Below are positions 46,219-60,100 of a stretch of 64,000 nt of DNA, piece after piece. The notes under the pieces were generated by a model that saw only the letters and a program-made list of their open reading frames with translations, was not told where the DNA came from and made no database searches. The position numbers and the translations under genes are program-made. The stretch lies in assembly GCA_037954665.1 (NCBI GenBank), contig JBBMOL010000018.1:7254001-7318000 (forward strand). Direction: 5' to 3'. This DNA is from Laguncularia racemosa. Its lineage: Eukaryota; Streptophyta; Magnoliopsida; Myrtales; Combretaceae. The stretch's first letter is position 1. Every line of letters starts with the position of its first letter.

Positions 46219-46750
46219 CTAAGGACAAGACATGTAACTATAATCATGAGTAGAAGTCCATTGCTTGATGATCTCTTACTAGATTTTATGGATGTTGTTC
46301 CCTTATTGATGTTGTGGATATACCTTGCTTCATGAAATGATTGAGTGTATTATGGATGGAATGTACATTAACATGGTTGTCACTTGTATATGTGCTTGAC
46401 CTTAAATGATCACCCTAAAACCTTAACTAATTATTAGACCGAATTAAAAACCCAACATGCATTGCACGAATATTGCATTGTTCAAGGCTATCATAGCTAC
46501 AGGGCACACTGAAAGTAATAAGAGGATTACTATTCTGCCAAGTGTGAACTAAGTGATTAGGGGATTATCGCATGTTGATGGCTCCGAGTCTGGCCTATCT
46601 CTTAAGGGTGTGTAAATGCTCAGTGTATAAGTGGCACCTAAGCTTAGATCACTAAAGCTAAGACACAATCATAATAAAGTAATAAGAGTAATTAAATTGG
46701 GTGTAAGACCCGAGCTCTAATGGTGGCTCCGGAATCCCTAACCCAAGGTC

Positions 46751-46756
46751 GGGGGG

Positions 46757-46787
<31 letters not shown>
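46751..46787 (+). repeat. Poly-G run in element D 5' LTR
   Basis: About 37 bp of G with one A. The homologous place in both 3' LTR duplicates reads only 'aaagggggc' or 'aaagggggt' (near 51138 and 52508), so the run is an expansion or a sequence artefact. Confidence 0.85.
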
Positions 46788-47361
46788 TGGTAAACCCTAG
46801 AATTCACGGAAGATTACGTGAGATGCTACATTCATATGATTGTTCGTGCATAACATTTTTTTTTACAATTTGCTTGAAATTATTTGTGTTTGTTACAACG
46901 CTGAGAGATTGCACTCCTATCACACTAAGCTATTAGCTCACCCTTCCACAGATTGTTTTGCAGTAAAAATCTTAAATGCTTAGGATGGGATAAGATATGA
47001 AGTGTCGAGAGTTTTTAGAAGTTAAGAATGATAAAGTAAGGATTGCAATTGGTAGGCTTTCTAGATGAAATGCTATTTTAGGACCTTGACGTAAAATTTG
47101 AATTTGTGAAACTTAAGGTTTTATTCCATTTTATTGGTCGGTAGGGGATTCCGACTCTTTGCGATCTTGGATAACCGTGGGACCTAGAATCCATAGTTAT
47201 ATTTTTATTGTATGGATATATGTAATATGATTAGTCATAAATGTAATTAATTATTTAGAGTCTTACGATCTTTGAATTGTAAGGCGGTTATCATGTAACG
47301 GGTGTACATATGACATGATAACTTTTAGCAAAAACTTCCGGGCCCCCTTTGGGGTTTGACA

Positions 47362-47866
47362 TAGAATGGTATCAGAGCTCTAGGTTGTTAAAGATAGGAT
47401 TAACCAACCAAATAGTGAGATGTGGTAGAACCTGGGTAATTGTAGGAATAAAATTATAAAAGACTTAGATGATAGTCTATCCATATAAATATATATATTT
47501 ACTACTATAGGATTTCCTTCTAGACTTGAACTACTCAAGACATGATAACTCATAAAATCTTACAATCCCATTCGAAACCACGAATGGAATTCTCGATAAT
47601 GACAAAGTTAAAAGATATCATAAAATATGAAGATTTCAACTTACAATCATCGAATATTGAGAATGAAACTATCTTCAGAAGTGACTACGCTTGTAGAGGC
47701 TGAACATTATCAATGTGGGCCCATAACCCATAAGTTCCAAGATCGAATGTATGTGGTATAGAGTGAAATTAGATGTACTAAGAGCACAAGAAGACTTACT
47801 AATGGAAAAGTAAAGTGACCATTGTGGTAAAGTTTCGAGGATAAAACTTCTAAAAGGGAGGTAGAG
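47362..47866 (+). other. Element D interior
   Basis: It contains the primer-binding site at 47367-47378 and a polypurine tract at 47852-47866, and nothing else recognisable between. Short open frames on either strand lack similarity to gag, protease or pol. Confidence 0.75.
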
Positions 47867-50800
47867 TGTAATGCCCCAAAATTTTTGAAAAACTATATAA
47901 AGGTTAAAGAAAATAAGCAGAATAATAGATACCTTTAGGCTAGGGTAACAAGAATGACAATTTTGCAATATTAAAAATTTTGAGAAATTTATGACGAAAA
48001 ATTTTAAATACTGTAATACATTAATACTATTTTAATAATCTACATATAACTGAAAACTTATGATAAATAATAATAGGCTTTAAAATAGAAAAATGAGGAG
48101 AAAGGTGAAATCCATTTGATAAATATAACAAATAATGAGAATTAGACATAGAGAACAATTGGAGAGAATAATCGTATGCGAGGAAAATCATAACAAGCTT
48201 AGAATTACAAATTATATGAAACATATTACTAAATAAATTATGAAATGAAGTAAGTTGGAAAATACCTACATATAGGTATATAAACAAACAAATAAATATA
48301 TACATAAAAAAATTGCAAGCCCTAATTTTAGTTCGTGCAATTTAAATTAAAAGAATAAATTTCTTGAAACATAAATTACAAATAATATTGGGATAAATAA
48401 TGAAATTAATTGAAATTATAGATTTAAGATTTTCAAATAAAAATTTCGAGTAAATATTTACGTTGGAAATAGTTGAATTTACTTAAACATAAAATTTTGT
48501 AATAAAATACCAAACTCGCAAAAATTATTAATATCGTCCTATATATGAAATTAAATATAAAACCCTAAAATATAAATAATTATAATATAAAATGTAATAT
48601 AAATATATATATTAAAATAATAAGACGGTAGGTTAGCAGAAAGAAAGAAAATAATATAAAAAGGGAGAAGTCACTAGAAGACATGAGAGAATGCGAGAGA
48701 GGAATAGAGGAGAGGAGAGACGAGAAGAAAACGAAAAGAAAGGACAAAAAAGAAAAACAAACAAAAAAATTCATATCTCACACATACGACATCTAATCAA
48801 CGATCTAAGATCAGCAATATTTTCCTCGAGGCGAGTGCAACCCAATTAGACCAATTTTTCGCGAAATTAAGTTAGTTTCTAAAAGTTAGATATAAATATC
48901 AAATAGGTATAAAAATTAGTAATTAGCCTAGAATTAGTTGTAATAGTTAGAAAAACACTAGATAGAACGATCTAGACTATGAATTGTATGTAATAACACA
49001 TTTCTCCCTAATTTTTTGGTGAAGAAAATTTCAACTCCAAAATACCTAAAGACTACTTCGATTAAAATCAAGGAAAATGAGACCCAGGTAAGTAGGACTC
49101 TATGACTTATTGTATTATGTGTATATTGCTACCTACGTGTACCCCGTGGGAAATTGTGTTGTTTCATAAAAATATGTATATGTATATATATGAAAGGGGA
49201 CGTTCCTACTGTGTCATAGTGAACCTATAAATATATATATATATATATCGATTGCTGGCCGTCGTTCCTCCTTTTCAATGAGTGCGTGTGCGTGTGTTTT
49301 TATTTTTGCTAGATCATGCTGGATAATCTCCATTTCTCCTTAAGGTTGCAGCAATGGGATGTTATATATACAAAGCTGTGAATTGCTAAACATGAAAGAG
49401 TTGATGCCTCCCATCCTATCAATTGCAATGTGCGTGTGAAATGTTAGCTAATTTAATTACTGGAATGGGCTGGGATGTTATTTTTTTTTCTTTCTTTCTT
49501 CTTTTGCTAGCTGCTGTGTTCGTAAACATATGTACATATGTCTAGATGCTGGTTGCCCTGCATATCGATATATGTAATGTGGCTGAAGATGAATTGTTGG
49601 AGCTGCTAGACTCGCTGATTTCTTTCCGTTCCAGCTTATGCGTATATGTGCTACTTGACTTAAGGGAAATTGCTGGGCATTGTTCTTTCTCTTTCAGCCA
49701 TCTGTGCACGTGGTTTGTTGCTTGAAGGTTGGAAGAGAAATTGCTAATCGTGTTGCTGTGTTTCCTTCCCAGCTTGCGTGTATGTGTGTATTCAGTTGTA
49801 ATTGTTGGAGCAAAACATGTACATAGGTATAATAGTGGTTGTGCAGTTGTGAATAAGTATACATATGTATGTGATGCTTAGAGGATGGAACAAACTACCA
49901 GGAAGTGGAAGCAAGCATAGGAATGTCACATAGGTATAGGTCATATGCAAGATGAGGAAAGCGGAGATGGAACTCTAATTTGAGTGGTTAGATTATAAGA
50001 TGAAATGGAGGTGGGAGTTGGAAGGATATGAATGTCGGTTTTCTTGCAAGCTTGTGGGTTTGGGAATTTGGAAGGAGGGTGGAAATCCATCATTTAGGAG
50101 GTGAAATAACATGTATGTAGACATGTATAGGTGTTAGATCTCTGTTCTCTAGTGAATGGGTGCAATTTTGCTAGTAAGAGTAATGGAGGACGACTTGGTA
50201 TGTGCATTGTTGACGCTTGTGGAGATTCATGAGTAGATTATAGATGAATGTTGGCATGGAGAGTGTTGGAAGTGGAGGTTAGAAAGAAGGGAGTTTAAGG
50301 AGTTGATCTAAATCATAAGTAGATACATACATCCAAGTTAAGAAGGAGGAGTTTAGTCGCTAATAGTCTAAGTCCTTACCGTCATAGCCACATATGCCAG
50401 GTGTAAGTGAGATAGAGGTATAGGATATCGGAATGGATGTAAGTCGTAGACATATAAGGTATACAAGATTGGGAAAAAAAGGGGCACTCGTAGTCAACCA
50501 TAAACCACAACCATATGTCTGTACATCGCACTATAGAATGATAAGAGGTAGATGGGAGTCTAACTTAAACCTTGTACGTCATTAGTATATATGTATATAT
50601 CTAAGGACAAGACATGTAACTATAATCATGAGTAGAAGTCCATTGCTTGATGATCTCTTGCTAGATTTTATGGTTATTGTTCCCTTATTGATGTTGTGGA
50701 TGTACCTTGCTTCATGAAATGATTGAGTGCATTATGAATGGAATGTATGTTGACATGGTTGTCGCATGTATATGTGCTTGACCTTGAATGTTCACCCTAT

Positions 50801-53098
50801 AACCTTAACTAATTATTAGACCTAATTAAAAACTTGACATTCATTCATTGCTTGAACTTTGCATTGTTCAAGGCCATTATAGCTATAGGGTGCACCGGAA
50901 GTAATCACAAGATTACTGTTCCACCAAGTGCAAACTAAGTTACTAGGGGATTGTCGGGCCTTGGCGGTTCTGAGTCCGGCCCATCTCTTGAGGGTGTGTA
51001 AATGATTGGTGTATAAGAGACACCTAAGCTTAGATCACTAAAGCTAAGACACAGTCATAATAAAAGTGATAAATGTAATTAAATTAGGTGTAAGACCTGA
51101 GCTTTGATGGTGACTCCGAAATCCTTAACCTAAGGTCAAAGGGGGCATAAATCCTAAACTTCATGTTGGTTATTGGAAAACTACGTGAGATGCTACATTC
51201 ATATGATTATTCATGCATAACATTTTTTTTTTTTTGACAACTTGCTTGAAATTGTTTGTGCTTATTGCAACACTGAGAGATTGCACTCCTATCTCACCGA
51301 GCTATTAGCTCACCCCTCCACAGACTGTTTTGCAGGTAAAAATCTTAAAAGCTTGGGATGGGATAAGATGTGAAGTGTCAAGAGTTTTTGGAAGCCATGA
51401 AAGATAAAGTAAGGATTGTAATTGGTAGGCTTTTTAGATGAAATGCTGTTTTAGGACCTTGATGTAAAATTTGAATTTGTGAGACTTAGAGTTTTATTCC
51501 ATTTTACTAGTTGGTAGGGGATTCTGACTCTCTGCGACCCTAGTTGACCGTAGGACCTGGAATCCATAGTTGTATGTGCATTGTTGACGCTTGTGGAGAT
51601 TAATGAGTAGATTATAGATAAATGTTAGCATGGAGAGTGTTGGAAGTGGAGGTTAGAAAGAAGGTGTTTAAGGAGGCGATCTAAATCATCAGTAGATACA
51701 CACATCACAAGTTAAGAAAGAGGACTTTAGTTGCTAATAGTCTAAGTCTTCACTGTCATAGCTACATATGCCAGGCATAAGTGAGATAGAGGTATAGAAT
51801 ATCATAATAGATATAAGTTGCAGACATATAAGGTATACAGGATTGGGAAAAAAAGGGGCACTTGTAGTCAATCATAAACCATAACCATATGCCCTTACAT
51901 CACACTAAGGAATGATAAGAGGTAGATGGGAGTCTAACTTAAACCTTATACATCATAAGTATATATGTATAGATCTAAGGACAAGACATGTAACTATAAT
52001 CATGAGTAGAAGTCCATTGCTTGATGATCTCTTGCTAGATTTTATGGATGTTATTCCCTTATTGATTTTGTGGATGTACCTTGCTTCATGAAATGATTAA
52101 GTGCATTATGAATAGAATGTATGTTGACATGGTTGTTACTTGTATATGCGCTTGACCTTAAATGATCACCCTAAAACCTTAACTAATTATTAGACCTAAT
52201 TAAAAACCCGACATGCATTGCATGAACATTGCATTGTTCAAGGCCATTACAGCTACATGACACATTAAAAGAAATAAGATGATTACTGTTCCGCCAAGTG
52301 CGAACTAAGTGACTGGCAGATTGTCGCATGTTAACGGTTCCAAGTCCAACTTGTCTCTTGAGGATGTGTAAATGCTCAGTGTATAAGAGACACCTGAGCT
52401 TAAATCACTAAAGCTAAGACACTGTCATAATCAAGTGATAAGAGTAATTAAATTGGGTTTAAGACCCGGGCTTTGATGGTGGCTCTAGAATCCCTAACCT
52501 AAGGTCAAAGGGGGTGTAAATCCTAGACTTCACGTTAGTTACTGAAAGACCACGTGAGATACTACATTCATATGATTGTTCATGCATAGCATTTGTTTTG
52601 ACAACTTGCTTGAAATTGTTTGGGTTTGTTGCAACATTGAGATATTGCATTCCTATCTCACTAAGCTATTAGCTCACCCCTCCACAAATTGTTTTGTAGG
52701 TAAAAATCTTGAAAGCTTAGGATAGGCTAAGATGCGAAGTGTCGAGAGTTTTTGGAAGCCAAGAACGATAAAGTAAGGATTGTAATTGGTAGGCTTTCTA
52801 GATGAAATTCTATTTTAGGACCTTGATGTAAAACTTGAATTTGTGAAACTTAAGGTTTTATTCCATTTTACTGGTTGGTAGGAGATTCCGACTCTTTGCG
52901 ATCTTGGTTGATCATGGGACCTAGAATCCATGGTTATATTTTTACTGTATGAATATATGTAATATGATTAGTCATAAATGTAATTAATTATTTAAAGTCT
53001 TACGATCTTTAACTCGTAAGATGATTATCATGTAACGGGTGCACACGTGACATGATAACTTCTAGCGAAAACTTCCGGGCCCCCTTTGAGGCATGACA
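47867..53098 (+). repeat. Element D 3' LTR with 1.37-kb internal tandem duplication
   Basis: It begins TGTAATGCCCCAAAATTTTTG and ends 'ccctttgaggcatgaca'. Words in 50197-51570 recur in the same order in 51571-52944 (for example 'tgtgcattgttgacgcttgtg' at 50201 and 51575, an offset of 1374). The 5' LTR has this segment once (about 45804-47190). A TATA-like 'aatataaaaaggga' lies near 48653. Confidence 0.85.
50197..52944 (+). repeat. Direct tandem duplication, two units of about 1374 bp
   Basis: The junction near 51570 joins 'aatccatagttgtat' (end region of unit 1) to 'gtgcattgttgacgc' (start region of unit 2). The units differ by scattered substitutions and small indels, so the duplication is not recent. 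Confidence 0.85.
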
Positions 53099-53103
53099 AA
53101 TAT

Positions 53104-55125
53104 GGTCATTAATAATGGCCACCATTGAGCTCTAATATTATTGTTACCATCCACCATGATCTACCATACACACCACCATGGTGTCAAACTAATGCAAAAC
53201 CATCGATTCATTAGTTGCAGTTTAAAAGAACTATACCCAAAACCGATTGGTCGATTTATGGGCCAATTTTTTTGAGCCAACGAGTCACGGGTCGGCTTTA
53301 AATAAGTGATTTGGTTTCCTTTTTTTTTTTCCTTCTATTTTTTATGCCCATTCTTAGTTAAATTTTTCATCTTCAATATTTTCTTTTTTGTTTCTCAAAT
53401 TATTTATTTTTTTTTCAAATTTGTTAAAACACTAGCACAATTCATAATCTTAAGTTTGAAAAATTTAAAAATTAATTACTACACTAATTAAATGTAAAAA
53501 TGATAAAATTCAGACATACATATTAAATGACATGGTACAAATATTAGAGGGGAACATAAACCTTACTTCTATTATAAGTAGATCTTATTTTTAAATAACT
53601 AAAGCAAATAAGAGAGCACTACTCTTCTTACAAGAAAATCCTATTTCTAAATAACTAAAATAAATAAGAGAGTACTACTTCCATTGCAAATTTTTTTATA
53701 AAGATAAAATAGTAAGCAATTTCTAAATAAAGCATTAAACTAAACCTTACAAATGCCTCATTCAAAGTGGCCATGATCAGAAGTTGTTCAAGTCATGCTT
53801 CCACCAGATGAGTTGAAATCACCAAAATAGTCATATGATTCACTAAATGTGCGACATGGTTGTTGTGCTTGAAATTGTGCTCTTTACTAATCATCCTAAC
53901 ATGTGAGTACTTCAACACTAATAGGCGAAAAAAATTTCCTTACCTATCTTTGGTAAAGCAGAGCTTAAGCCACTAAATGCAAGATTCTTTAGCTTTCCAT
54001 TATTTTTATTTGAATCTATATGTTGCATCTCCTATTTTCAATTTAAATTCCTTACCTTTACTTACATATTATGAAGAAATTTTGCAATACAATATAATAG
54101 TTTGGATTCCTTGTTCGCTTTATGAAACCATTATCACTTTGTCCTTTTGGATTTCTTGTCACAAGCTTTAGATTTCACAATACATTACAAGAGAATGTTA
54201 ATGTTCTTTTCTTTGTCTTTATTTCCTTGGATAATTATTTCCTTGTAAAAACATTATTTCTCCACTTTATGATATCCTTTTACCATTATTTCAAGATGTC
54301 CATGAATCGTGAATGCTTTGTCCAAGTTTTTATTTTTAATTTTATTTTTATTTTATTTTATTATATTTTCTTACTTAGGCAGGTTAAAACCACTAGTTCT
54401 AACAGTTTCAATAGGTTGATCCACCATGAACCATAGAACCGTCGATTCTAAGGTAGGTTACAGCTTGTGGTAGTGATGTCTTTTCTAACATAATAATCAT
54501 TATAGGTTTGTAATAAGATGTTTCTACATGTAAAATATGTTGCTTACTAGTTGGATCATTGTATTGAGGCAACACCCATTTATTTTTCCATCTGATTAAA
54601 TAAAAGTAGCTAAATCACTTCAATCATGTTTTTAACAACTTCCATTAAAGATATAATATATAGAAAAAAAATTACACATAAAATGAATAAAACTCGCATA
54701 TGGGATTGCTTTCTTATTATGTGTCACCATTTTAATAGAAGGTGTTATTAAAATAAGTATACCAAGAATACATTTATTTATTTATCTTTCTCTAAAGTAA
54801 GATGAGGGACAAGTGTAAGGGGCTTAAAGAAGGTTCACCCAAGCTTAAAAAAAATTAATTAGAAAATTTATTAAAAAAGAGAAAATATATATTATATGTA
54901 TATTTTAAAAGTAAAATATAACATAATATTAGACATAATTAAGTAGTGAGGTGTATGTGCTTTAAGTCAAAATGACATGGTTCATTTTCTATAAATGTGG
55001 TTTTACCTTTTATTTATGTTGCATTTCTTCTTGTCTTGCTTAAATGACATTCTTTTTTATTTTTTTCTTCACAAATATTAATAACATTATGTTGGTCCCA
55101 AAGTTGCAACCAAAAGTGCAACCAA
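53104..55125. other. Intergenic, no gene recognised
   Basis: AT-rich DNA to the right of element D. An imperfect tandem repeat around 53575-53690 repeats 'tttctaaataactaaa.caaataagagag'. No protein similarity or RNA gene was found. Confidence 0.4.
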
Positions 55126-56300
55126 AAGGGGGAGTGATTTGGTTGTTTAATAAAATTAAAACTCAAGTTTGATTGTCCCCTTAATTAAGTTATATTGCAA
55201 AAGCACTTTATATCATACTAGAGTTATGAGCATACATCAACTTCTACCTTAAGTGAAAATGCTTGGATATATAAGTTAAAACACTATAACATGAAGCAAT
55301 AAGATAAATAAAATAAAGGAATGTAAAGGGAGAGAGGAAGAGAGATAAAACCCAAATATATAGAGGTTCGACCTCTTGTCTACGCTCTCTCTATTAGCAC
55401 TACCAACTCAATCGCTAGGAATACATTGCTTCTTTTCAAAAGAAAGTACAAGTGAGTATATAACCTTTACAACTCCAACAACACCAAGTAAAAGCTTATT
55501 GTTTCTGTCTTTCATGGTTCTCTTAGGTTATATCAACTTTCACTAATCTTAACTCTTAACCCTTAACCATTTACACAGAACTCACTTCTCAATCTAGATT
55601 TTTAAGTCTAAATCATAAGTCTCAATAGACACTTACTGTACAATCTTACAATAGGTACTTCTTTTAAGAAGATAATAAAATAGCTGAAATTTCCCTAAGC
55701 TCTTTTGCTAGTAATTATCTCACAATATCTTAATCTCTCAAGAACACTTCTTACTAGCAATACTCCACTTCACATGATGCAATGACTCTCTCACTTTCTC
55801 TCCCTCTCTCTCTCTTTTCTCTTGGTCTTCACTTCTATTTATATAGTGGTCAAGCTTGTTCAATAATGGAATCATCAAATAAGCAACAATTGTTTTTTTA
55901 TTCTTTCTTAAATTATATGATTTTTGGAAATAAATTGATTAACAACTTAAAAACTTTGTTTATGAAGGCTTTGCTTTTAGAAAACATACATGTTTAAAAA
56001 TGTGAAAAGAGTTTGAATTTTTTTTTTTTTTTTGAAACACATGTTTAAGCCTAATAGCTTCCTATAAAGAAGATATAGGCAGATACACTTTCCATAGTCC
56101 CTAGCAAATGTGTTAGAAAAACACACTGAGTCTTACGTGACATTTGGCTGAAACTTTTCTGCATAAGAATTTAAAGCACTACCAAATTTAGTTGAAATAT
56201 TTGGACAATAAACTCCAGTTAGGCTTTGGTGATATAGTCAACTTTACATGAGAGTGCGTGTTAAAAACTTAAAGCTAAATGCAACAACTCCTGTCTCATG
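55126..56300. repeat. Probable LTR fragment (copia-like features), unpaired
   Basis: 'aaccaaaagggggag' at about 55120-55134 looks like a polypurine tract followed by an LTR start TGATTTGGTT. 'atatatagaggttcgacctc' and 'gtctacgctctct' near 55355-55390 resemble a block common in plant Ty1/copia LTRs. However, a TATA-like 'tatataaatagaag' reads on the minus strand near 55835-55850, which conflicts with plus orientation. No partner LTR, PBS or coding region is present, and the right limit is a guess. Confidence 0.35.
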
Positions 56301-57154
56301 CAAATATATATTATATATATATATATATAAACAAATGGGAAGGAGTTAGATCCTAACAGGTTTTTGGTACATCTTCTATCAAGTATTTTGAGTCTCGTAC
56401 ATAAAAATATATATATATATATATATATAGATACATCCTGACATATTTATTTCAATATATCCATTCTATATTTATAATAGTTTTTTCTTTCTCCCTTTTG
56501 AGCACGAATGTTTATTAATAATATTTTCCTATTTCCATAATCTTGTCTTTAAAACCTTTTATCTTTCTTTTCTTCCTTCCATTCTTTTTTTTTTAATTAT
56601 TTTTTATTTTTTATATAGACTTTCTTGACATCATGCAAAAGCTACAAACACTTAAGCTTCTCAAGGACATGGAATATCGATGTGATGCCCAAATCAATCA
56701 AATTAGCATGCGGAGTTGTGGGAATATAACTAAAATTTTAAAGATTAACGTTAGAAATCTCATAGGAACTCGCATCCTTTCGGTCTGACTTCATCTTGAA
56801 ATCGTTCATGGTTATTTGGAAATCGAATGAATTAAAAAAGGCACGCCGTTAATATGGACATTGTAATCGTCGACTAAAGCTGTATGATTGCGTGGCTATC
56901 TATCATTTATTCAGTTTTATAAAAGACTGGAGCTGATATTTCGTACATATACGCAAAAGGTGAAACCTCTGCACTTGAAGAAGTAAATTTCGATTTAGGA
57001 AACAGGGATAGGCCAGAAGGTCACGGCATTAGTGTATGCAGCGTTGGTAGACATGTTTAATGTTTTCAATTGAATGATAAAAGATCAACCCATTTATCAT
57101 TTATGTACTACTAATTTAATCTTACATTGGTATGCGGTGTTGCACCATGCAGAT
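56301..57154. other. Intergenic with TA microsatellites
   Basis: TA runs lie at about 56308-56330 and 56408-56430. No gene was recognised. The 3' region of the SDR pseudogene begins at the right edge. Confidence 0.4.
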
Positions 57155-60100
57155 TTAGGATAAAATCCTGCGATAAAAGAGGCTATTCTCGGTAAAACCC
57201 CCATCAACAGAAATGGTTTGCCCTGTAATGTATGAAGCTGCTGGCATACACAGGAATGCAACAAGTGATGACACTTCCTTTGGCTCTCCAACCCGACCAA
57301 GTGGTGTTCGCTTGATGACTTGATCATAGAATTCTTGATTCTTCATGAACTGCAGCAATATAAGAATTTAAAGGAAGAAAAATGGTAAATTGCCCTAATT
57401 CTATGAAACTTTGAAATTATATATATAGATATCTTTAAGTTTTGAAATTTTGTTTACACCCTTGATTAGTTGTCCCAGCACTATAACTCTTACAATTATT
57501 GGCTTTTGGCATAACTTTGGTGTTCTGTTAGGATATACTCATAAAATATTCGGTGTAATCTACCTAAAATAAATAAAAATACAAAGAAAATTTAGAGCTA
57601 ATAAATTTGAATAAAAGAAGTTTTAATGTACTTACAAATTCGGCTAGCGGAGTACGAATCACCCATGGCGCTATAGAATTACTTCTTATGTTGTCCTTCG
57701 CCCATTCACATGCCAAAATTTTTGTTAGTTGATTCATAAGTCCTGCACAAAATTATTGAAGTACCACATAATGTTTAGGATGCTAGCAAAATTCTTTGAT
57801 AGACTCATTTAATTGAATTGGCATAGTCGCACAACACTCTGTTAAAAAATGAAATGAGTTCTCTTAATTTTCATCTCTTTACTTTTCCTCATTTTACATC
57901 TCTTCAGTTTCCCACAATTTACAAATCAATAGTTGAATTACTTAGAAATTTGAACAATCTATGAACATTGTGACATCATCAACTTCCTTGTAATCTTAAT
58001 TATCGATTATATATAATATCATCTTGAGGAGATAAATTGAAGAAAATTGAGAGGACTCAAATCCATTATAAAAAAAAAAATGAATTAAAGTGATAAAAAT
58101 CAAAATTCTACAAGACCTATCATTAGGGCAAGAGCTAAAGGATTTCAAATCTTGACAATGAGAGTCCTCTTTGAATAAATCGATCCTGGAATTATTTATA
58201 TACTTACCTCTTTTCTATTACTCTTGTATTATGTATTCCAACAGGCACACTTATTAGGCTTTACAGGGCGATGAACAAACTCACTAAGACTCAGCTTGTG
58301 GGTTATCTATGGACCGACCTAAACCTAAGATGAGCTGGACTGATGATTGATTTGAAGAATTGACTTGTGAAGACTATTTTTATATTTTTTATTTTCCTTA
58401 AATCATTTATTTTGTAAGCTTTTGGGACTTTTTATTTGGTTGTATTTTGTGTTTTAGGACCGGCCACCCTATTGTGGCATAGTTGTAATTTTCTAGTCAT
58501 TTTAACCTTAAAGGGAGTAAGTATAAATACTTGCTTTAGTAGGGTTTTAGGGGAGGGGAGAATACACTTATCTTTGCTGCAAATTTCATGAGAAATTAGG
58601 GTTCATCATAAGTTTTCATAAGGACTCTTATCAATTTCATCCTTAGAATTTCAACAAGTTGCAACATAGTAAATTGTGAGTAATATCAATTCCTAAGTTG
58701 ATTTTCCTTTTCATAACTAGTGTATAATATCTAGTGTTGATTAAGGTTGGTTCTTGGTTCTGCTTTTACGTCAATTGTAGGTTCAATTTCCATCCTATTA
58801 TTGTTATCAATTTAGTGGAATTTTATCTTATATATTGTATTGTTGATTGCCTTTCTTCAATTACATGGAAGTTCCTTTGTTGTAAGAGTTCATGCCCATT
58901 TTTGTGTTGATTGGTAATTGGAAATTCATTTGATCTTATGCTATGTGCTCAATCCCATTGAGCACATCCTCATTTGGTGTTGAGATTCATTGATTAACAA
59001 ATCGGATTGCAAAAGGGTTTAGGGTTCATGCTATAATTGAAGGTTAATCTAGATTTGATTAAGAGTTGTTTGTATGGTTTGATTGCATATGCTTTAATTC
59101 AATTTAAGGCATATCATAATTTGGTATTAAAGCTTATTATACTTAGATATTCAATCTTGGTCATGTCACTATTTGTGGATTTGGTTTATAAGTAATAGGG
59201 GTTCACGCAATTGGAAGACTAGTTTTATTGACATTGTGTAATTGGTCTTTTAATTTGGTTTTGTGTTCTTATACTAGGTTTTAAGCACATCATGAGGAGT
59301 TTTTTTTTTTTTTTTGGGAGGAAGGTGGGGGGGGGGTTAGGGGAAGAGCATCAACTCTATCTACATAGACCATATATTTTAAACCATTAAATTTATGAGA
59401 CCTATCTGTGGACACTTAGTAATTAAATACCTTTAATAGCAACATATATGGATCCAACATTTATTGACGCAACTCTAACAATGGATGATAGAAATACAAT
59501 GCTTCTAACTCCCGGAGCTTTTAAGAGGGGATGTGCCAATTGGCTCAAATGGTAAGAAGATTCTAAATTGGTAGTCATCATGAAAGAGAAATCTTCTACT
59601 ATATAATCTGTTGTTTGTTTGGGTATGTCTGTTCCAACATTGTTAACCTAAGATGAGTGAACATGGATATATAAACACCTAAGTGAATATTCCATCAAGA
59701 TTATGTGCCATGTGCTCTTTAGTTACTTTACTTAACATACTCTTTAGTTGATTATTTCATGAAAGAACTAATAAAGAGATTGAGCTTTCCATTAAAGATC
59801 ATGGAAACCATTGCTATCAACTTCTCTCTTTATACTTTGGAACAAATGTCACAAGCCAAACCTGCAACTTGGAAACCATTCCTTTTCCATTCAGCCAAGC
59901 ATTTATCAAGCTCCACCTCATTCCTTGAGCATGTATATACACTTGCCCCAAGTTTAGCTAGTCCCTCCACAATAGCATACCTTAAGAACCACAGAATAAT
60001 AGAGTAAAATATATGTCGTAACTAAAGCTTTTAGAAACTGACCCTAAAGCATATTTATCTAACATGTTCAACTCAATATTTATGTATGTTTGGTTAGATT

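Larger units (their letters stand above)
42567..47361 (+). repeat. Element D 5' LTR with nested solo LTR
   Basis: It matches 47867-53098 in order, apart from the nested solo LTR (43685-44689) and a single copy of the segment duplicated in the 3' LTR. A TATA-like 'gatataaaaaggga' lies near 43331. A 150-codon frame at 45073-45525 resembles no protein I know; its counterpart in the 3' LTR is interrupted, so I do not call it a gene. Confidence 0.85.
42567..53098 (+). mobile_element. Element D: LARD-like retrotransposon with giant LTRs and a 505-bp interior
   Basis: A perfect 'aatat' target duplication (42562-42566, 53099-53103) brackets the element. The 5' LTR (42567-47361) and 3' LTR (47867-53098) begin TGTAATGC and end GACA. 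A tRNA-Met primer site (TGGTATCAGAGC, 47367-47378) follows the 5' LTR, and a polypurine tract (AAAAGGGAGGTAGAG, 47852-47866) precedes the 3' LTR. The interior is only 505 bp with no gag or pol. The 5' LTR is about 3.8 kb once its nested solo LTR is removed; the 3' LTR is 5.2 kb because of an internal tandem duplication. This is a structurally complete, non-coding element that must have been mobilised in trans. Confidence 0.88.

Noticed and set aside
47675..47968. 97-codon minus-strand frame across element D interior and 3' LTR start
   Set aside because: It spans an LTR boundary and antisense sequence and has no recognised motif.
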